Positions 41,797-50,120 of a stretch of 64,000 nucleotides of DNA are shown here, one piece after another. Within the stretch, counting starts at the first letter, position 1, and every line of letters begins with the position of its first letter. Source of the DNA: Pseudomonadota bacterium (lineage in GTDB: Bacteria > Pseudomonadota > Gammaproteobacteria > Burkholderiales > Burkholderiaceae_C); assembly GCA_023387335.1 (NCBI GenBank), contig JAEWIF010000055.1:1-64000 (forward strand), given 5' to 3'. Below the pieces are notes generated by a model that did not search any database, had not been told where the DNA came from, and worked only from the letters and a program-made list of their open reading frames with translations. The translations under genes were made by a program, and so were the position numbers.

Positions 41797-43242
41797 ATGT
41801 CCTACGGCAACCTGATCGCCGGCCAGTGGGTGGCCGGCGAGCGATTCGGCCTGAATCGCAATCCCTCCAACCCCGCCGACGTGATCGGCGAGTACGCGCA
41901 GGCGGACGTCGAGCAGCTGAACGCCGCCGTCGCCGCCGCGCAGGCCGCTTTCCCCGCCTGGTCCACCGGCAGCGTGCAGGCGCGCGCCGATGCGCTGGAC
42001 AAGATCGGCACCGAGATCCTGGCGCGCCGCGAGGAGCTGGGCGCCCTGCTGGCCCGCGAGGAAGGCAAGACCCGGCCCGAGGCGATCGGCGAGGCCACCC
42101 GCGCCGGCCACATCTTCAAGTTCTTCGCCGGCGAGTGCGTGCGCCTGTCGGGCGAGACGCTGCCTTCGGTGCGGCCCGGCGTCGGCGTGGAGATCACGCG
42201 CGAGCCGATCGGCGTGGTGGGCCTCATCACGCCCTGGAACTTCCCGATCGCGATCCCGGCCTGGAAGATCGCGCCCGCGCTCGCCTTCGGCAACTGCGTG
42301 GTGCTCAAGCCCGCCGACCTGGTGCCCGGCTCCGCGTGGGCCCTGGCCGAGATCATCCACCGCAGCGGCGTCCCCGCCGGCGTGTTCAACCTGGTGATGG
42401 GCCGCGGCAGCGTGATCGGCGATCCGCTCGTCACGCATCCCGGCATCGCCGCGGTCAGCTTCACCGGCTCGGTGGACGTGGGCCGGCGCATCGGGCTGCA
42501 GTGCGTGCAGCACGGCAAGAAGGTGCAGCTGGAGATGGGCGGCAAGAACCCGCAGGTGGTGCTGGACGACGCCGACCTGGCGCAGGCGGTGGAGCTGTGC
42601 GCGCAGAGCGCGTTCTTCTCCACCGGCCAGCGCTGCACGGCGTCCAGCCGCCTCATCGTGACGGCCGGCATCCATGACAGGTTCATCGCCGCGCTGAAGG
42701 CGCGCATGGCCACGCTGAAGGTCGGCGACGCGCTGGCCGCCGGCACCGACATCGGCCCGGCCGTGAGCGCATCGCAGCTGGAGCAGGACCTGGAGTACGT
42801 GCGCATCGCGAAGGAAGAAGGCGCGGTGCTGGCCTTCGGCGGTGATCGCGCGGCCTGCCACACGGGCAGCGGCCACGAGGGCTACTTCGTCACGCCGACG
42901 CTCCTGACCGACAGCACGCCCGCGATGCGCATCAACCGCGAGGAGGTGTTCGGCCCGGTCGCCAGCGTGATCCGCGTGCGCGACTACGAGGAAGCGCTGG
43001 CGGTGGCCAACGACACCGAGTTCGGCCTCTCGGCCGGCATCGCCACCACCAGCCTCAAACACGCGACGCACTTCAAGCGCCACGCGCAGGCCGGCATGGT
43101 GATGGTGAACCTGCCGACCGCGGGCGTGGACTACCACGTGCCGTTCGGCGGCCGCAAAGGCTCGAGCTACGGACCGCGCGAACAGGGCCGCTACGCGCAG
43201 GAGTTCTTCACCACCGTGAAGACCGCCTACACGCTGGCCTGA
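41797..43242 (+). CDS. NAD(P)-dependent aldehyde dehydrogenase, probably 2,5-dioxovalerate (alpha-ketoglutarate semialdehyde) type
   Basis: 481 aa. ALDH motifs: TPWNFPIAIPAWKIAPAL, LEMGGKNPQ (general base Glu), TGQRCTASS with the catalytic Cys, and EVFGPVASVIR. Sequence flavour (ETLPSVRPGVGVEITREPIG) is like KgsaDH enzymes of sugar-acid degradation, which make 2-oxoglutarate. The ATG is the first good start after the hydroxyacid dehydrogenase stop, with a 4-base gap. The exact substrate is inferred. Confidence 0.87.
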   Translation: MSYGNLIAGQWVAGERFGLNRNPSNPADVIGEYAQADVEQLNAAVAAAQAAFPAWSTGSVQARADALDKIGTEILARREELGALLAREEGKTRPEAIGEATRAGHIFKFFAGECVRLSGETLPSVRPGVGVEITREPIGVVGLITPWNFPIAIPAWKIAPALAFGNCVVLKPADLVPGSAWALAEIIHRSGVPAGVFNLVMGRGSVIGDPLVTHPGIAAVSFTGSVDVGRRIGLQCVQHGKKVQLEMGGKNPQVVLDDADLAQAVELCAQSAFFSTGQRCTASSRLIVTAGIHDRFIAALKARMATLKVGDALAAGTDIGPAVSASQLEQDLEYVRIAKEEGAVLAFGGDRAACHTGSGHEGYFVTPTLLTDSTPAMRINREEVFGPVASVIRVRDYEEALAVANDTEFGLSAGIATTSLKHATHFKRHAQAGMVMVNLPTAGVDYHVPFGGRKGSSYGPREQGRYAQEFFTTVKTAYTLA

Positions 43243-46200
43243 TGGGCCACGCGGGGACCATCGCGCTCGTTCCGCCGCCGGCCACGCCGGCGTCGGTGTA
43301 CCGCGCCTTCCTGGACGCGCTGGCGGCCGACGGATTCGCCGGGGAGATCAGCGGCCGCTACGCCGACCGCACGGTGCTCTCCACCGACAACTCGATCTAC
43401 CAGCGGCTGCCGCAGGCCGTGGTGTTCCCGCGCGATGCGCAGGACGTGCAGCGGCTCGCGCGCCTGGCCGCGCAGCCCGCCTGGCGGCGCGTGACGCTGA
43501 CCGCGCGCGGCGGCGGCACGGGCACCAACGGCCAGTCGCTCGCCGACGGCATCGTGGTGGACCTGTCGCGGCACATGAACGGCATCCTGTCCATCGACGT
43601 GGAAGGTCGGCGCGTGCGCGTGCAGGCCGGCGTGGTGAAGGACCAGCTGAACGCGGCGCTGGCGCCGCACGGCCTGTTCTTCGCGCCGGAGCTGTCCACC
43701 AGCAACCGCGCCACCGTCGGCGGGATGATCAACACCGACGCCAGCGGCCAGGGCAGCTGCACCTACGGCAAGACCCGCGACCACGTGCTGGCGCTCGATT
43801 GCGTGCTGCTGGGCGGCGAGCGGTTCGAGAGCCGGTCGCTTTCGCCGGGCGAGCTGGCGGAAGCGCTGGCGCGGCCGGGCGCGATCGGCGACGCGTACCG
43901 CGCCGCGGAGGACATCGCGCGGACGCAAGGCGCGCTGATCGAGGAGCGCTTTCCCAGGCTCAATCGCTGCCTGACCGGCTACGACCTGGCGCACCTACAG
44001 GAGCCGGAGGGCCGCTTCAACCTGAACAGCGTTCTCTGCGGCGCGGAAGGTTCGCTCGGCTTCATCGTGGAAGCCGAGCTGAACGTGCTGCCGATCCCCA
44101 AGTACTCGGCGCTGGTGAACGTCCGCTACGCCGGCTTCATGGACGCGCTGCGCGACGCCCGCGCGCTGATGGCGCACCGGCCGCTGTCGATCGAGACGGT
44201 GGACTCCAAGGTGCTGCTGCTGGCGATGCAGGACATCGTGTGGACTTCGGTGGCGCCGTACTTCCCGCGCGCCGAAGGCGAGCCGGAGACGCGCGGCATC
44301 AACCTGGTCGAGTTCTGCGGCGACGACCCGGCCGAGGTGGACGAGCGCGTGGCCGCCTTCGCGCGGCACCTGCGCGAGGACCACAGCGTCGAGCGCCTGG
44401 GCCACACCATCGCGGCGGGCCAGGAAGCCGTCGAGCAGGTCTACACCATGCGCAAGCGCGCGGTCGGGCTGCTGGGCAACGTGCAGGGCGAGGTGCGGCC
44501 GCAGCCTTTCGTGGAGGACACCGCGGTGCCGCCGGAGAAGCTGCCGGAGTACATCGCCGAGTTCCGCGCGCTGCTGGACCGCTGCGGCGTCGCCTACGGC
44601 ATGTTCGGCCACGTCGACGCCGGCGTGCTGCACGTGCGGCCCGCGCTGGACCTGAAGAATCCCGCGCAGGTGCCCCTGGTGCGCACCATCTCCGACGGCG
44701 TCGCCGAGCTCACGCACAAGTACGGCGGCCTGCTGTGGGGCGAGCACGGCAAGGGCGTTCGCTCGGAGTACGCGCCAAAATTCTTCGGGCCGCTCTATCC
44801 CGCCCTGCAGCAACTGAAGGCGGCCTTCGATCCGCACAACCAGCTGAACCCCGGGAAGATCGCCACGCCGGCAAGTACGCCGGACGCTCGGCTGCTGAAG
44901 ATCGACGAGGTGCCGCTGCGCGGCGCGGCCGACCGCCAGATCGACGAGCGCGTGTGGCAAAGCTGGGGCAGCGCGATGCACTGCAACGGCAACGGCGCCT
45001 GCTACAACTTCGACCCCGACGATGCGATGTGTCCTTCGTGGAAGGGCACGCGCGAGCGCCGGCATTCCCCCAAGGGACGCGCTTCGCTGATGCGCGAGTG
45101 GCTGCGCCTGCAGGGCGCCGCGGGCGCCGACGTGCTGGCCGCGGCACCGGGCGGCGCGATCGCCTTCCTTCGCACCCTGCCCGCACGCTGGCGCAACACG
45201 CGCTCGGGCGCGGACGACTTCTCGCACGAGGTGTACGAGGCGATGGCGGGCTGCCTGTCGTGCAAGTCGTGCGCCGGCCAGTGCCCGGTGAAGGTGAGCG
45301 TGCCGGAATTCCGCTCGCGCTTCCTGGAGCTCTATCACCGGCGCTACCTGCGGCCGCTGAAGGACTACCTGATCGGCTCGCTGGAATTCACGATTCCCCA
45401 CCTGGCGCGCGCGCCGGGTGTCTACAACGCGCTGATGGCCGCGCCCTGGATGCGCGGGCTGCTGGAGCGCGCCGCCGGCATGGTCGACAGCCCGCTGCTG
45501 GCGCGCTTCGATCTCGAGGCGACGCTCGAGCGCCTGGGCGTGCGGACCGCGACACCGCAACTGCTGGCGCGCCTGGACTCCCAGCAGCGCGAACGCAGCG
45601 TGGTGCTGGTGCAGGACGCGTTCACGCGCTGGTTCGAGACGCCGGTGTGGGCCGCCTTCGTCGAACTGGCGGTGCGCACCGGCCACACGGTGTACGTCGC
45701 GCCCTTCCGCCCCAACGGCAAGCCGCTGAACGTGCAGGGCTTCCTCGCGCCCTTCGAGCGCGCGGCGCGGCGCAACGCCGAACTGCTGCGGTCGCTCGCC
45801 GCCGCCGGCATCCCGCTCGTGGGCCTGGACCCGGCAATGACGCTCACCTACCGGCAGGAGTACCGCAAGCTCACCGGCCTGGAGGACACGCCCGACGTGC
45901 TGCTGCCGCAGGAGTGGCTGCTGCGCGCGCTGCCGGAGCGCCAGGCGAGCGGCGCGGCCTATCGCCTGCTCGCGCACTGCACCGAGAAGACCACCGTGCC
46001 CGCGAGCGTGGCGCAGTGGCGGCGCGTGTTCGAGCGCGCGGGCCTGGCGCTGGCGCCGCAGGCCAGCGGCTGCTGCGGCATGTCGGGGACCTACGGCCAC
46101 GAGTCGCGCAACGTCGACACCTCCAGGCTGATCTTCGAGCAGTCGTGGGGACCGCTGCTGGACGCGGGCGGCTCCGAGCTGCTGGCCACGGGCTATTCCT

Positions 46201-46277
46201 GCCGCAGCCAGGCCGAGCGCCGGCGCGGCAGGCGGCTGCGGCATCCGGTCGAAGTGCTCCTCGAGGCCTTGCGGTAG
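43242..46277 (+). CDS. YdiJ-type FAD-binding and Fe-S D-2-hydroxyacid dehydrogenase
   Basis: 1011 aa, as long as YdiJ. N-terminal FAD-binding (PCMH) domain: ARGGGTGTNGQSLADGIVVD, APELSTSNRATVGGMINTD. FAD C-terminal domain to about 540. Then Fe-S binding: MHCNGNGACYNF and CLSCKSCAGQCPVKVSVPEF, with cysteines in ferredoxin spacing. A C-terminal CCG-type domain (SGCCGMSGTYGHE) follows. The family oxidises D-2-hydroxyglutarate or D-lactate-like acids and passes electrons to the respiratory chain. The ATG overlaps the ALDH stop (TGATG). Last of the catabolic operon. Confidence 0.9.
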   Translation: MGHAGTIALVPPPATPASVYRAFLDALAADGFAGEISGRYADRTVLSTDNSIYQRLPQAVVFPRDAQDVQRLARLAAQPAWRRVTLTARGGGTGTNGQSLADGIVVDLSRHMNGILSIDVEGRRVRVQAGVVKDQLNAALAPHGLFFAPELSTSNRATVGGMINTDASGQGSCTYGKTRDHVLALDCVLLGGERFESRSLSPGELAEALARPGAIGDAYRAAEDIARTQGALIEERFPRLNRCLTGYDLAHLQEPEGRFNLNSVLCGAEGSLGFIVEAELNVLPIPKYSALVNVRYAGFMDALRDARALMAHRPLSIETVDSKVLLLAMQDIVWTSVAPYFPRAEGEPETRGINLVEFCGDDPAEVDERVAAFARHLREDHSVERLGHTIAAGQEAVEQVYTMRKRAVGLLGNVQGEVRPQPFVEDTAVPPEKLPEYIAEFRALLDRCGVAYGMFGHVDAGVLHVRPALDLKNPAQVPLVRTISDGVAELTHKYGGLLWGEHGKGVRSEYAPKFFGPLYPALQQLKAAFDPHNQLNPGKIATPASTPDARLLKIDEVPLRGAADRQIDERVWQSWGSAMHCNGNGACYNFDPDDAMCPSWKGTRERRHSPKGRASLMREWLRLQGAAGADVLAAAPGGAIAFLRTLPARWRNTRSGADDFSHEVYEAMAGCLSCKSCAGQCPVKVSVPEFRSRFLELYHRRYLRPLKDYLIGSLEFTIPHLARAPGVYNALMAAPWMRGLLERAAGMVDSPLLARFDLEATLERLGVRTATPQLLARLDSQQRERSVVLVQDAFTRWFETPVWAAFVELAVRTGHTVYVAPFRPNGKPLNVQGFLAPFERAARRNAELLRSLAAAGIPLVGLDPAMTLTYRQEYRKLTGLEDTPDVLLPQEWLLRALPERQASGAAYRLLAHCTEKTTVPASVAQWRRVFERAGLALAPQASGCCGMSGTYGHESRNVDTSRLIFEQSWGPLLDAGGSELLATGYSCRSQAERRRGRRLRHPVEVLLEALR

Positions 46278-46404
46278 CGAATGGTCAGTACTGGAACGAC
46301 TGGATACGCGGCCTTCACCCGTTCTCAGGATGGCGGCGTCCCTTCGTAAACCGGAAACTGGATCCAAGGCCTGAGAGCGGGCCGTCAGGTGAGGGAGGTG
46401 ATCC

Positions 46405-46488
46405 ATGGACCCTTCGTATTCCCGTCCCGGCACGGAGTCGCGACATGGAAACGGACGGCGAAGCCCGTGCCCGGCGCATCCCTGCTGA
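46405..46488 (+). CDS. Candidate 27-aa ORF with a near-perfect Shine-Dalgarno
   Basis: The ATG at 46405 is preceded by GGGAGGTGATCC, which pairs over eleven bases with the 3' end of 16S rRNA. The peptide [20 protein letters not shown]... is basic and unlike a protein domain. It overlaps the 63-aa frame at 46445 in another register. It may be a leader peptide coupled to that gene, or the site may serve another purpose. Start support is strong, coding support weak. Confidence 0.3.
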   Translation: MDPSYSRPGTESRHGNGRRSPCPAHPC

Positions 46489-46636
46489 CGTCCCGGTGGA
46501 CGCCATCCGGCTGGCGATGAACATCGCCCAGTCCGAATGCGTCTGCATGCTGCACCTCAGCGTCTGCCTGCTGACGGACACGGGCGAACGGGCCGGCTTC
46601 CAGCCGTTCCTGTACGAGTCGGAACTGTCGGCCTGA
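46445..46636 (+). CDS. 63-aa protein of unknown function
   Basis: Starts [20 protein letters not shown] and ends in [13 protein letters not shown]. Two cysteines in [12 protein letters not shown] form a CxC...C pattern that might bind metal. CACGGAG is about 5 bases upstream of the ATG, within the 27-aa frame. No family recognised. It lies just after the YdiJ-like gene on the same strand and is convergent with the ArsR-like gene. Confidence 0.5.
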   Translation: METDGEARARRIPADVPVDAIRLAMNIAQSECVCMLHLSVCLLTDTGERAGFQPFLYESELSA

Positions 46637-46640
46637 TGGC

Positions 46641-47363
46641 CTAAGGCCCTTCGCCGGTCAACGCCTGCCAGCGCGTCGTCCCCAGCCAGTCGCGCAGGGC
46701 CGCCGCGCCGCGGGGCGTGACGTCCAGGGCGCGGGAGCCGGACTTGCGCAGCAGCCATCCTTGCTGGAGGCAGTGCGTGCAGAGCAATGCCCCCAGCTGG
46801 CCGGCCAGGTGCATGCGGCGCTCGCCCCAATCCAGGCAGGGGCGGCAGGCCGGGCGCTTGCCGGAGCCTTCCTGCAGGGCATCGAAGGCCAGGCCCAGGC
46901 GCGCCAACGCCGCGGCGGCCCGCTCCGTCACCTGCGCGGTGTCGTCTTCGATCACCACCGCACCGTCTTCCACCAGCCGCTGCGCGCAGGCGACGGCGAT
47001 CCGGCCGGCCAGGTGGTCGTAGCAGGTGCGGGCCAGCCGCATCTGCGCATCGCGCGGTCCCGTCACCACCTTGCGTGGCGAGGGCGCGGTCGCGGCAGCC
47101 AGCTGCATGATGCCCTCCAGCACGCGAGCCACCTCGGCGGACGCGATGCGGTGGTAGCGGTGCCGGCCCTGCCGCTCGACCCGCAGCAGGCCCCCATCGA
47201 CCAGCAGCGCCAGGTGGCGGCTGGCCGTGGCCGCGCCGATGTGCCCCGCGGTGGCCAGCTCGGCGGCGGTGAGCGCCCGGCCGTCCATCAGCGCCAGCAG
47301 CATGCCGGTGCGCGCCGGCTCGCCCACGAGCGCGGCGATGCGGGCGACCTGGTTGGTGTTCAT
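46641..47363 (-). CDS. ArsR-family transcriptional regulator with C-terminal CxxC pairs
   Basis: 240 aa. N-terminal winged helix ([50 protein letters not shown]) typical of ArsR repressors. The long C-terminal part (about 100-240) is unusual: CRPCLDW and LLCTHC give two CxxC pairs, about 20 residues apart, that could form a zinc site. It is divergent from the NIPSNAP gene and probably represses it. The ligand is unknown. Confidence 0.8.
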   Translation of the reverse strand: MNTNQVARIAALVGEPARTGMLLALMDGRALTAAELATAGHIGAATASRHLALLVDGGLLRVERQGRHRYHRIASAEVARVLEGIMQLAAATAPSPRKVVTGPRDAQMRLARTCYDHLAGRIAVACAQRLVEDGAVVIEDDTAQVTERAAAALARLGLAFDALQEGSGKRPACRPCLDWGERRMHLAGQLGALLCTHCLQQGWLLRKSGSRALDVTPRGAAALRDWLGTTRWQALTGEGP

Positions 47364-47477
47364 TCGGCCAGTGTGCCGCAGCGCGCGAGCGCGACACTTC
47401 GTTCCGATGCGAAGCGTCGCGCGCTCCAGCCGCGCACCATGGGGCCTCCACCACGTCGAGACGAAAGGAGCCGCGCC

Positions 47478-47807
47478 ATGCTCACCTGCTTCATCCGCTA
47501 CCAGATCGATCCCTTCCAGCGCGAGGCTTTCCGCGAGTACGCCCAAGAGTGGGGCCGCATCATCCCGCGCTGCGGCGGGCGCCTGCTGGGCTACCACCTG
47601 CCGCATGAAGGGACGAACGATGTCGCGTGGGGGATCATCGGCTTCGACAGCCTGGCCGCCTACGAGGCCTACCGCGCCCGCCTGAAGGCCGATCCGGCCG
47701 GGAGGGAGAACTTCCAGCAGGCCCAGCGCCGGCGGTTCATCCTGCGCGAGGAGCGCAGCTTCTGCGAGCTGGTGGAGGGCACGCTCGGCCTGGAGAGCGC
47801 ACGCTGA
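47478..47807 (+). CDS. NIPSNAP-family protein
   Basis: 109 aa. [38 protein letters not shown] and the C-terminal [21 protein letters not shown] are clear family features. It is a dimeric alpha/beta-barrel fold; bacterial members have no firm function. GAAAGGAG precedes the ATG. Cytoplasmic. Divergent from the ArsR gene, which is its likely regulator. Confidence 0.85.
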   Translation: MLTCFIRYQIDPFQREAFREYAQEWGRIIPRCGGRLLGYHLPHEGTNDVAWGIIGFDSLAAYEAYRARLKADPAGRENFQQAQRRRFILREERSFCELVEGTLGLESAR

Positions 47808-47953
47808 CTACCGCGTAGTTGGGAGCGACAGTGGTACAACCAGTTCACCGAGTGGGTATCGACCCACCCTCGAGTTCGGGTTGCTGCGCTCTGCGCCTGA
47901 GGCACGGCGCCGTCGGAGCACGTTCACCGGACCTTCCCCAGAAAGGAGCCCAC

Positions 47954-48103
47954 GTGCGCACTACATCGGTTGCATTGGTCCTATGGGCTGTCCTGCATCT
48001 GCTCGGCTGTTCGGGGATGACTTATTCGGCCCGCAGCGGGCCCTGCGCCGTCGAGAACAGCGAGCAGTGCCAGGTGGAGCGCTCTTCGAAAGTTCCGCCA
48101 TAG
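47954..48103 (+). CDS. Small lipoprotein of unknown function
   Basis: 49 aa from a GTG with GAAAGGAG upstream. It has a signal peptide (VALVLWAVLHLLGC) ending in a lipobox LLGC, then a short mature part with two cysteines (CAVENSEQCQVERSS) that could form a disulfide. No family recognised. Plausible lipid-anchored envelope peptide. Convergent with the LysR gene. Confidence 0.55.
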   Translation: MRTTSVALVLWAVLHLLGCSGMTYSARSGPCAVENSEQCQVERSSKVPP

Positions 48104-48113
48104 CACGCCACCG

Positions 48114-49037
48114 CTAACCCGCGAGCCGCGAAGCCGCCTGCTTCAGCGCCGCGGCGAACTCCTGCGCCGCCGGCTTGGACTGCGCGCCACGGCGGGTGAC
48201 GAGGAACAGGTCCAGGTGCACCGCCGGCTCGACCAGCATCGCCACCGAGAGGTCGTGCCGCAGGCACTCCTCGAGCGCGAAGGACGGCAGGACCGCGTGG
48301 CCCAGCCCGGCCTGCACCATCGCGATCAGCGTGCCCAGCAGGTTCATCACCGGCCGCTCGTCGTGCGCGCGGCCCACCCGGGCCAGATGCGTTTCGATCA
48401 GCGCCTGGATCGGGTTGTCCGGCGGCAGGCTGACCAGCGGCAGTCCGGCCAGGCTGCTCCACGGCCGGCTCGGCCCCAGGCCGTGCGGGCCGCTGGCGGG
48501 CGGGCTGATCCTCATCAGGCGGAACTTGCACAGCGGCTGGCGCAGCAGGCCCACCGCGGGCTTGACGAAGAAGCCCAGGCCGATGTCGGCCTCGCCCTCC
48601 AGCACCCGCTGGCGCACGGTCCCGACGTCCACGTCGGCCAGGTGCACGCGCACCTGCGGATGGGTGGCGGCGAAGTCGCGCACGACGCGCGGGAGCAGGC
48701 TGGCCGAGACCATCGGCGTGGCCGCCACGTCCAGGCGCGAACGCACCGCCGCCTCCGTGCCGCCGATCACGCCGGCCAGCGCGCGCAGTTCCTCGACGAT
48801 GCGCTCGGCCACGGGCTGGAGCCGGCGGCCGGCGTCGGTCAGCGTGACCGAACGGGTGGTCCGGTCGAACAGCCTCGCGCCGACCTGTTCCTCCAGCTCC
48901 TTGACCAGCATGCTCATGCCCGAGGGCGACAGCGAGACACGCTCGGCCGCCTTGGCGAAGCTCTGCAGGCGCCCGATCTCCAGGAAGGCGAGCAGCTGCC
49001 GGCTGCTGACATTGATCAGGCGTTTTGACGAATTCAT
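48114..49037 (-). CDS. LysR-family transcriptional regulator
   Basis: 307 aa. DNA-binding helix-turn-helix at about 10-70 (LLAFLEIGRLQSFAKAAERVSLSPSGMSMLVKELE), then a typical effector domain (SRLDVAATPMVSASLLPRVVRDFAATHP). Transcribed away from the Bug gene at 49112, with a palindromic site at 49044-49069 between them. It should control that operon and itself. The effector is probably a substrate of the flavin monooxygenase. Confidence 0.88.
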   Translation of the reverse strand: MNSSKRLINVSSRQLLAFLEIGRLQSFAKAAERVSLSPSGMSMLVKELEEQVGARLFDRTTRSVTLTDAGRRLQPVAERIVEELRALAGVIGGTEAAVRSRLDVAATPMVSASLLPRVVRDFAATHPQVRVHLADVDVGTVRQRVLEGEADIGLGFFVKPAVGLLRQPLCKFRLMRISPPASGPHGLGPSRPWSSLAGLPLVSLPPDNPIQALIETHLARVGRAHDERPVMNLLGTLIAMVQAGLGHAVLPSFALEECLRHDLSVAMLVEPAVHLDLFLVTRRGAQSKPAAQEFAAALKQAASRLAG

Positions 49038-49043
49038 CAGAAT

Positions 49044-49069
49044 GTTCCGTTTGATTCATGTCAAGGAAC
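49044..49069. promoter_or_regulatory. Putative LysR operator between divergent genes
   Basis: Outer arms GTTCC/GGAAC and inner arms TTGA/TCAA form a near-symmetric site in the 74-base region between the regulator and the Bug gene. This is the usual place for a LysR autoregulatory site. Confidence 0.45.
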
Positions 49070-49111
49070 GGACTCCAATTGTCGATTACCCCGCAATCGG
49101 AGACACGCGAC

Positions 49112-50113
49112 ATGAGCAAGAACAGCCCGTTCCCGTCCGCCACCCTTCGCCGCCGCCAGCTCGTGATGGGCGGCCTGGTCGCCGCGGCCGCGCCCTGGGT
49201 CCGCGCCCAGGGCAGCGGCAGCGACACGGCCCCCGTCCGGCTGGTCGTGCCCTTCACGCCCGGCACCGGCATCGACCTGATCGCGCGCCAGATCGGACCG
49301 GCGCTGTCCGAACGCCTCAAGCGCCCCTTCTTCGTGGAGAACAAGGCCGGTGCGTCCGGCAACATCGGCACGCAGGATGTCGTGCGCGCCAACCCGGACG
49401 GCACCACCCTGCTGGTGAGCGTCAACACGCTCGTGATGAACATGGGCCTGTACCCCAAGCTGGGCTTCAACCCGCTGACGGACCTGGCGCCGGTCAGCCT
49501 CACCAGCTGGGGCCAGTTGCTGCTGGTGGCGAATCCCGGCACCGGCATCGACTCGCTGAAGGCGCTGGTCGAGCGTGCCAAGGCCAAGCCGGGCGCGCTG
49601 AACTACGGCTCGCCCGGCGCGGGCACGCCGCACCACCTGGCGATGGAGCTGCTGAAGAACCGCGCCAGGCTGTCGCTGACGCACATCAGCTACCGCGGCA
49701 CCGCGCCGGCGGTGACGGACCTGCTGGGCGGCCAGATCGACGTGATGTTCCTGCCGATCCACGTCGCGCTGCAGCACGTCAAGCTGGGCAAGCTCAAGGC
49801 GCTGGCCATCAGCTCGGACAAGGCCAGCCCCCTGCTGCCGGACGTGCCGCCGCTGAGCAGCCTGAACGTGGGCAACCTGAACGTCGACATGTGGTACGGC
49901 GTGCTGGCGCCCGCGGGCACGCCGCGTCCCGTCATCGACCGGCTGAACAGGGAACTGCGCGAGGTGCTGGCGCTGCCGGCCGTCGCCAAGGCGTTCGAGA
50001 CCCAGGGCATGACGCCGGCCCACAGCACGCCGGAAGAGTTCCAGAAGCTCATGGCCGCCGACGCCAAGCGCTGGGCGGACCTGATCAAGGCCCAGGGCAT
50101 CACCGCGGAGTAA
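49112..50113 (+). CDS. Bug/TctC-type solute-binding protein
   Basis: 333 aa from the ATG at 49112 with CGGAGA upstream; an ATG at 49058 is less likely because the signal peptide would be far from the end. It has a Tat-like RRRQLVMGGLVAAAAPWVRAQ signal. Mature features: PVRLVVPFTPGTGIDLIARQIG, NKAGASGNIGTQDVV, YRGTAPAVTDLLGGQIDVMF. Seven bases before the flavin monooxygenase, so the pair is co-transcribed. The ligand may be an aromatic or other acid. Confidence 0.88.
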   Translation: MSKNSPFPSATLRRRQLVMGGLVAAAAPWVRAQGSGSDTAPVRLVVPFTPGTGIDLIARQIGPALSERLKRPFFVENKAGASGNIGTQDVVRANPDGTTLLVSVNTLVMNMGLYPKLGFNPLTDLAPVSLTSWGQLLLVANPGTGIDSLKALVERAKAKPGALNYGSPGAGTPHHLAMELLKNRARLSLTHISYRGTAPAVTDLLGGQIDVMFLPIHVALQHVKLGKLKALAISSDKASPLLPDVPPLSSLNVGNLNVDMWYGVLAPAGTPRPVIDRLNRELREVLALPAVAKAFETQGMTPAHSTPEEFQKLMAADAKRWADLIKAQGITAE

Positions 50114-50120
50114 GCGACGA

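Noticed and set aside
43995..46433. An 812-codon minus-strand frame across the YdiJ-like gene
   Set aside because: The plus strand has clear FAD and Fe-S motifs; this frame is a composition shadow.
47852..47867. Hairpin GTGGGT/ACCCAC after the NIPSNAP gene
   Set aside because: Short stem and no T-run; not enough for a terminator call.
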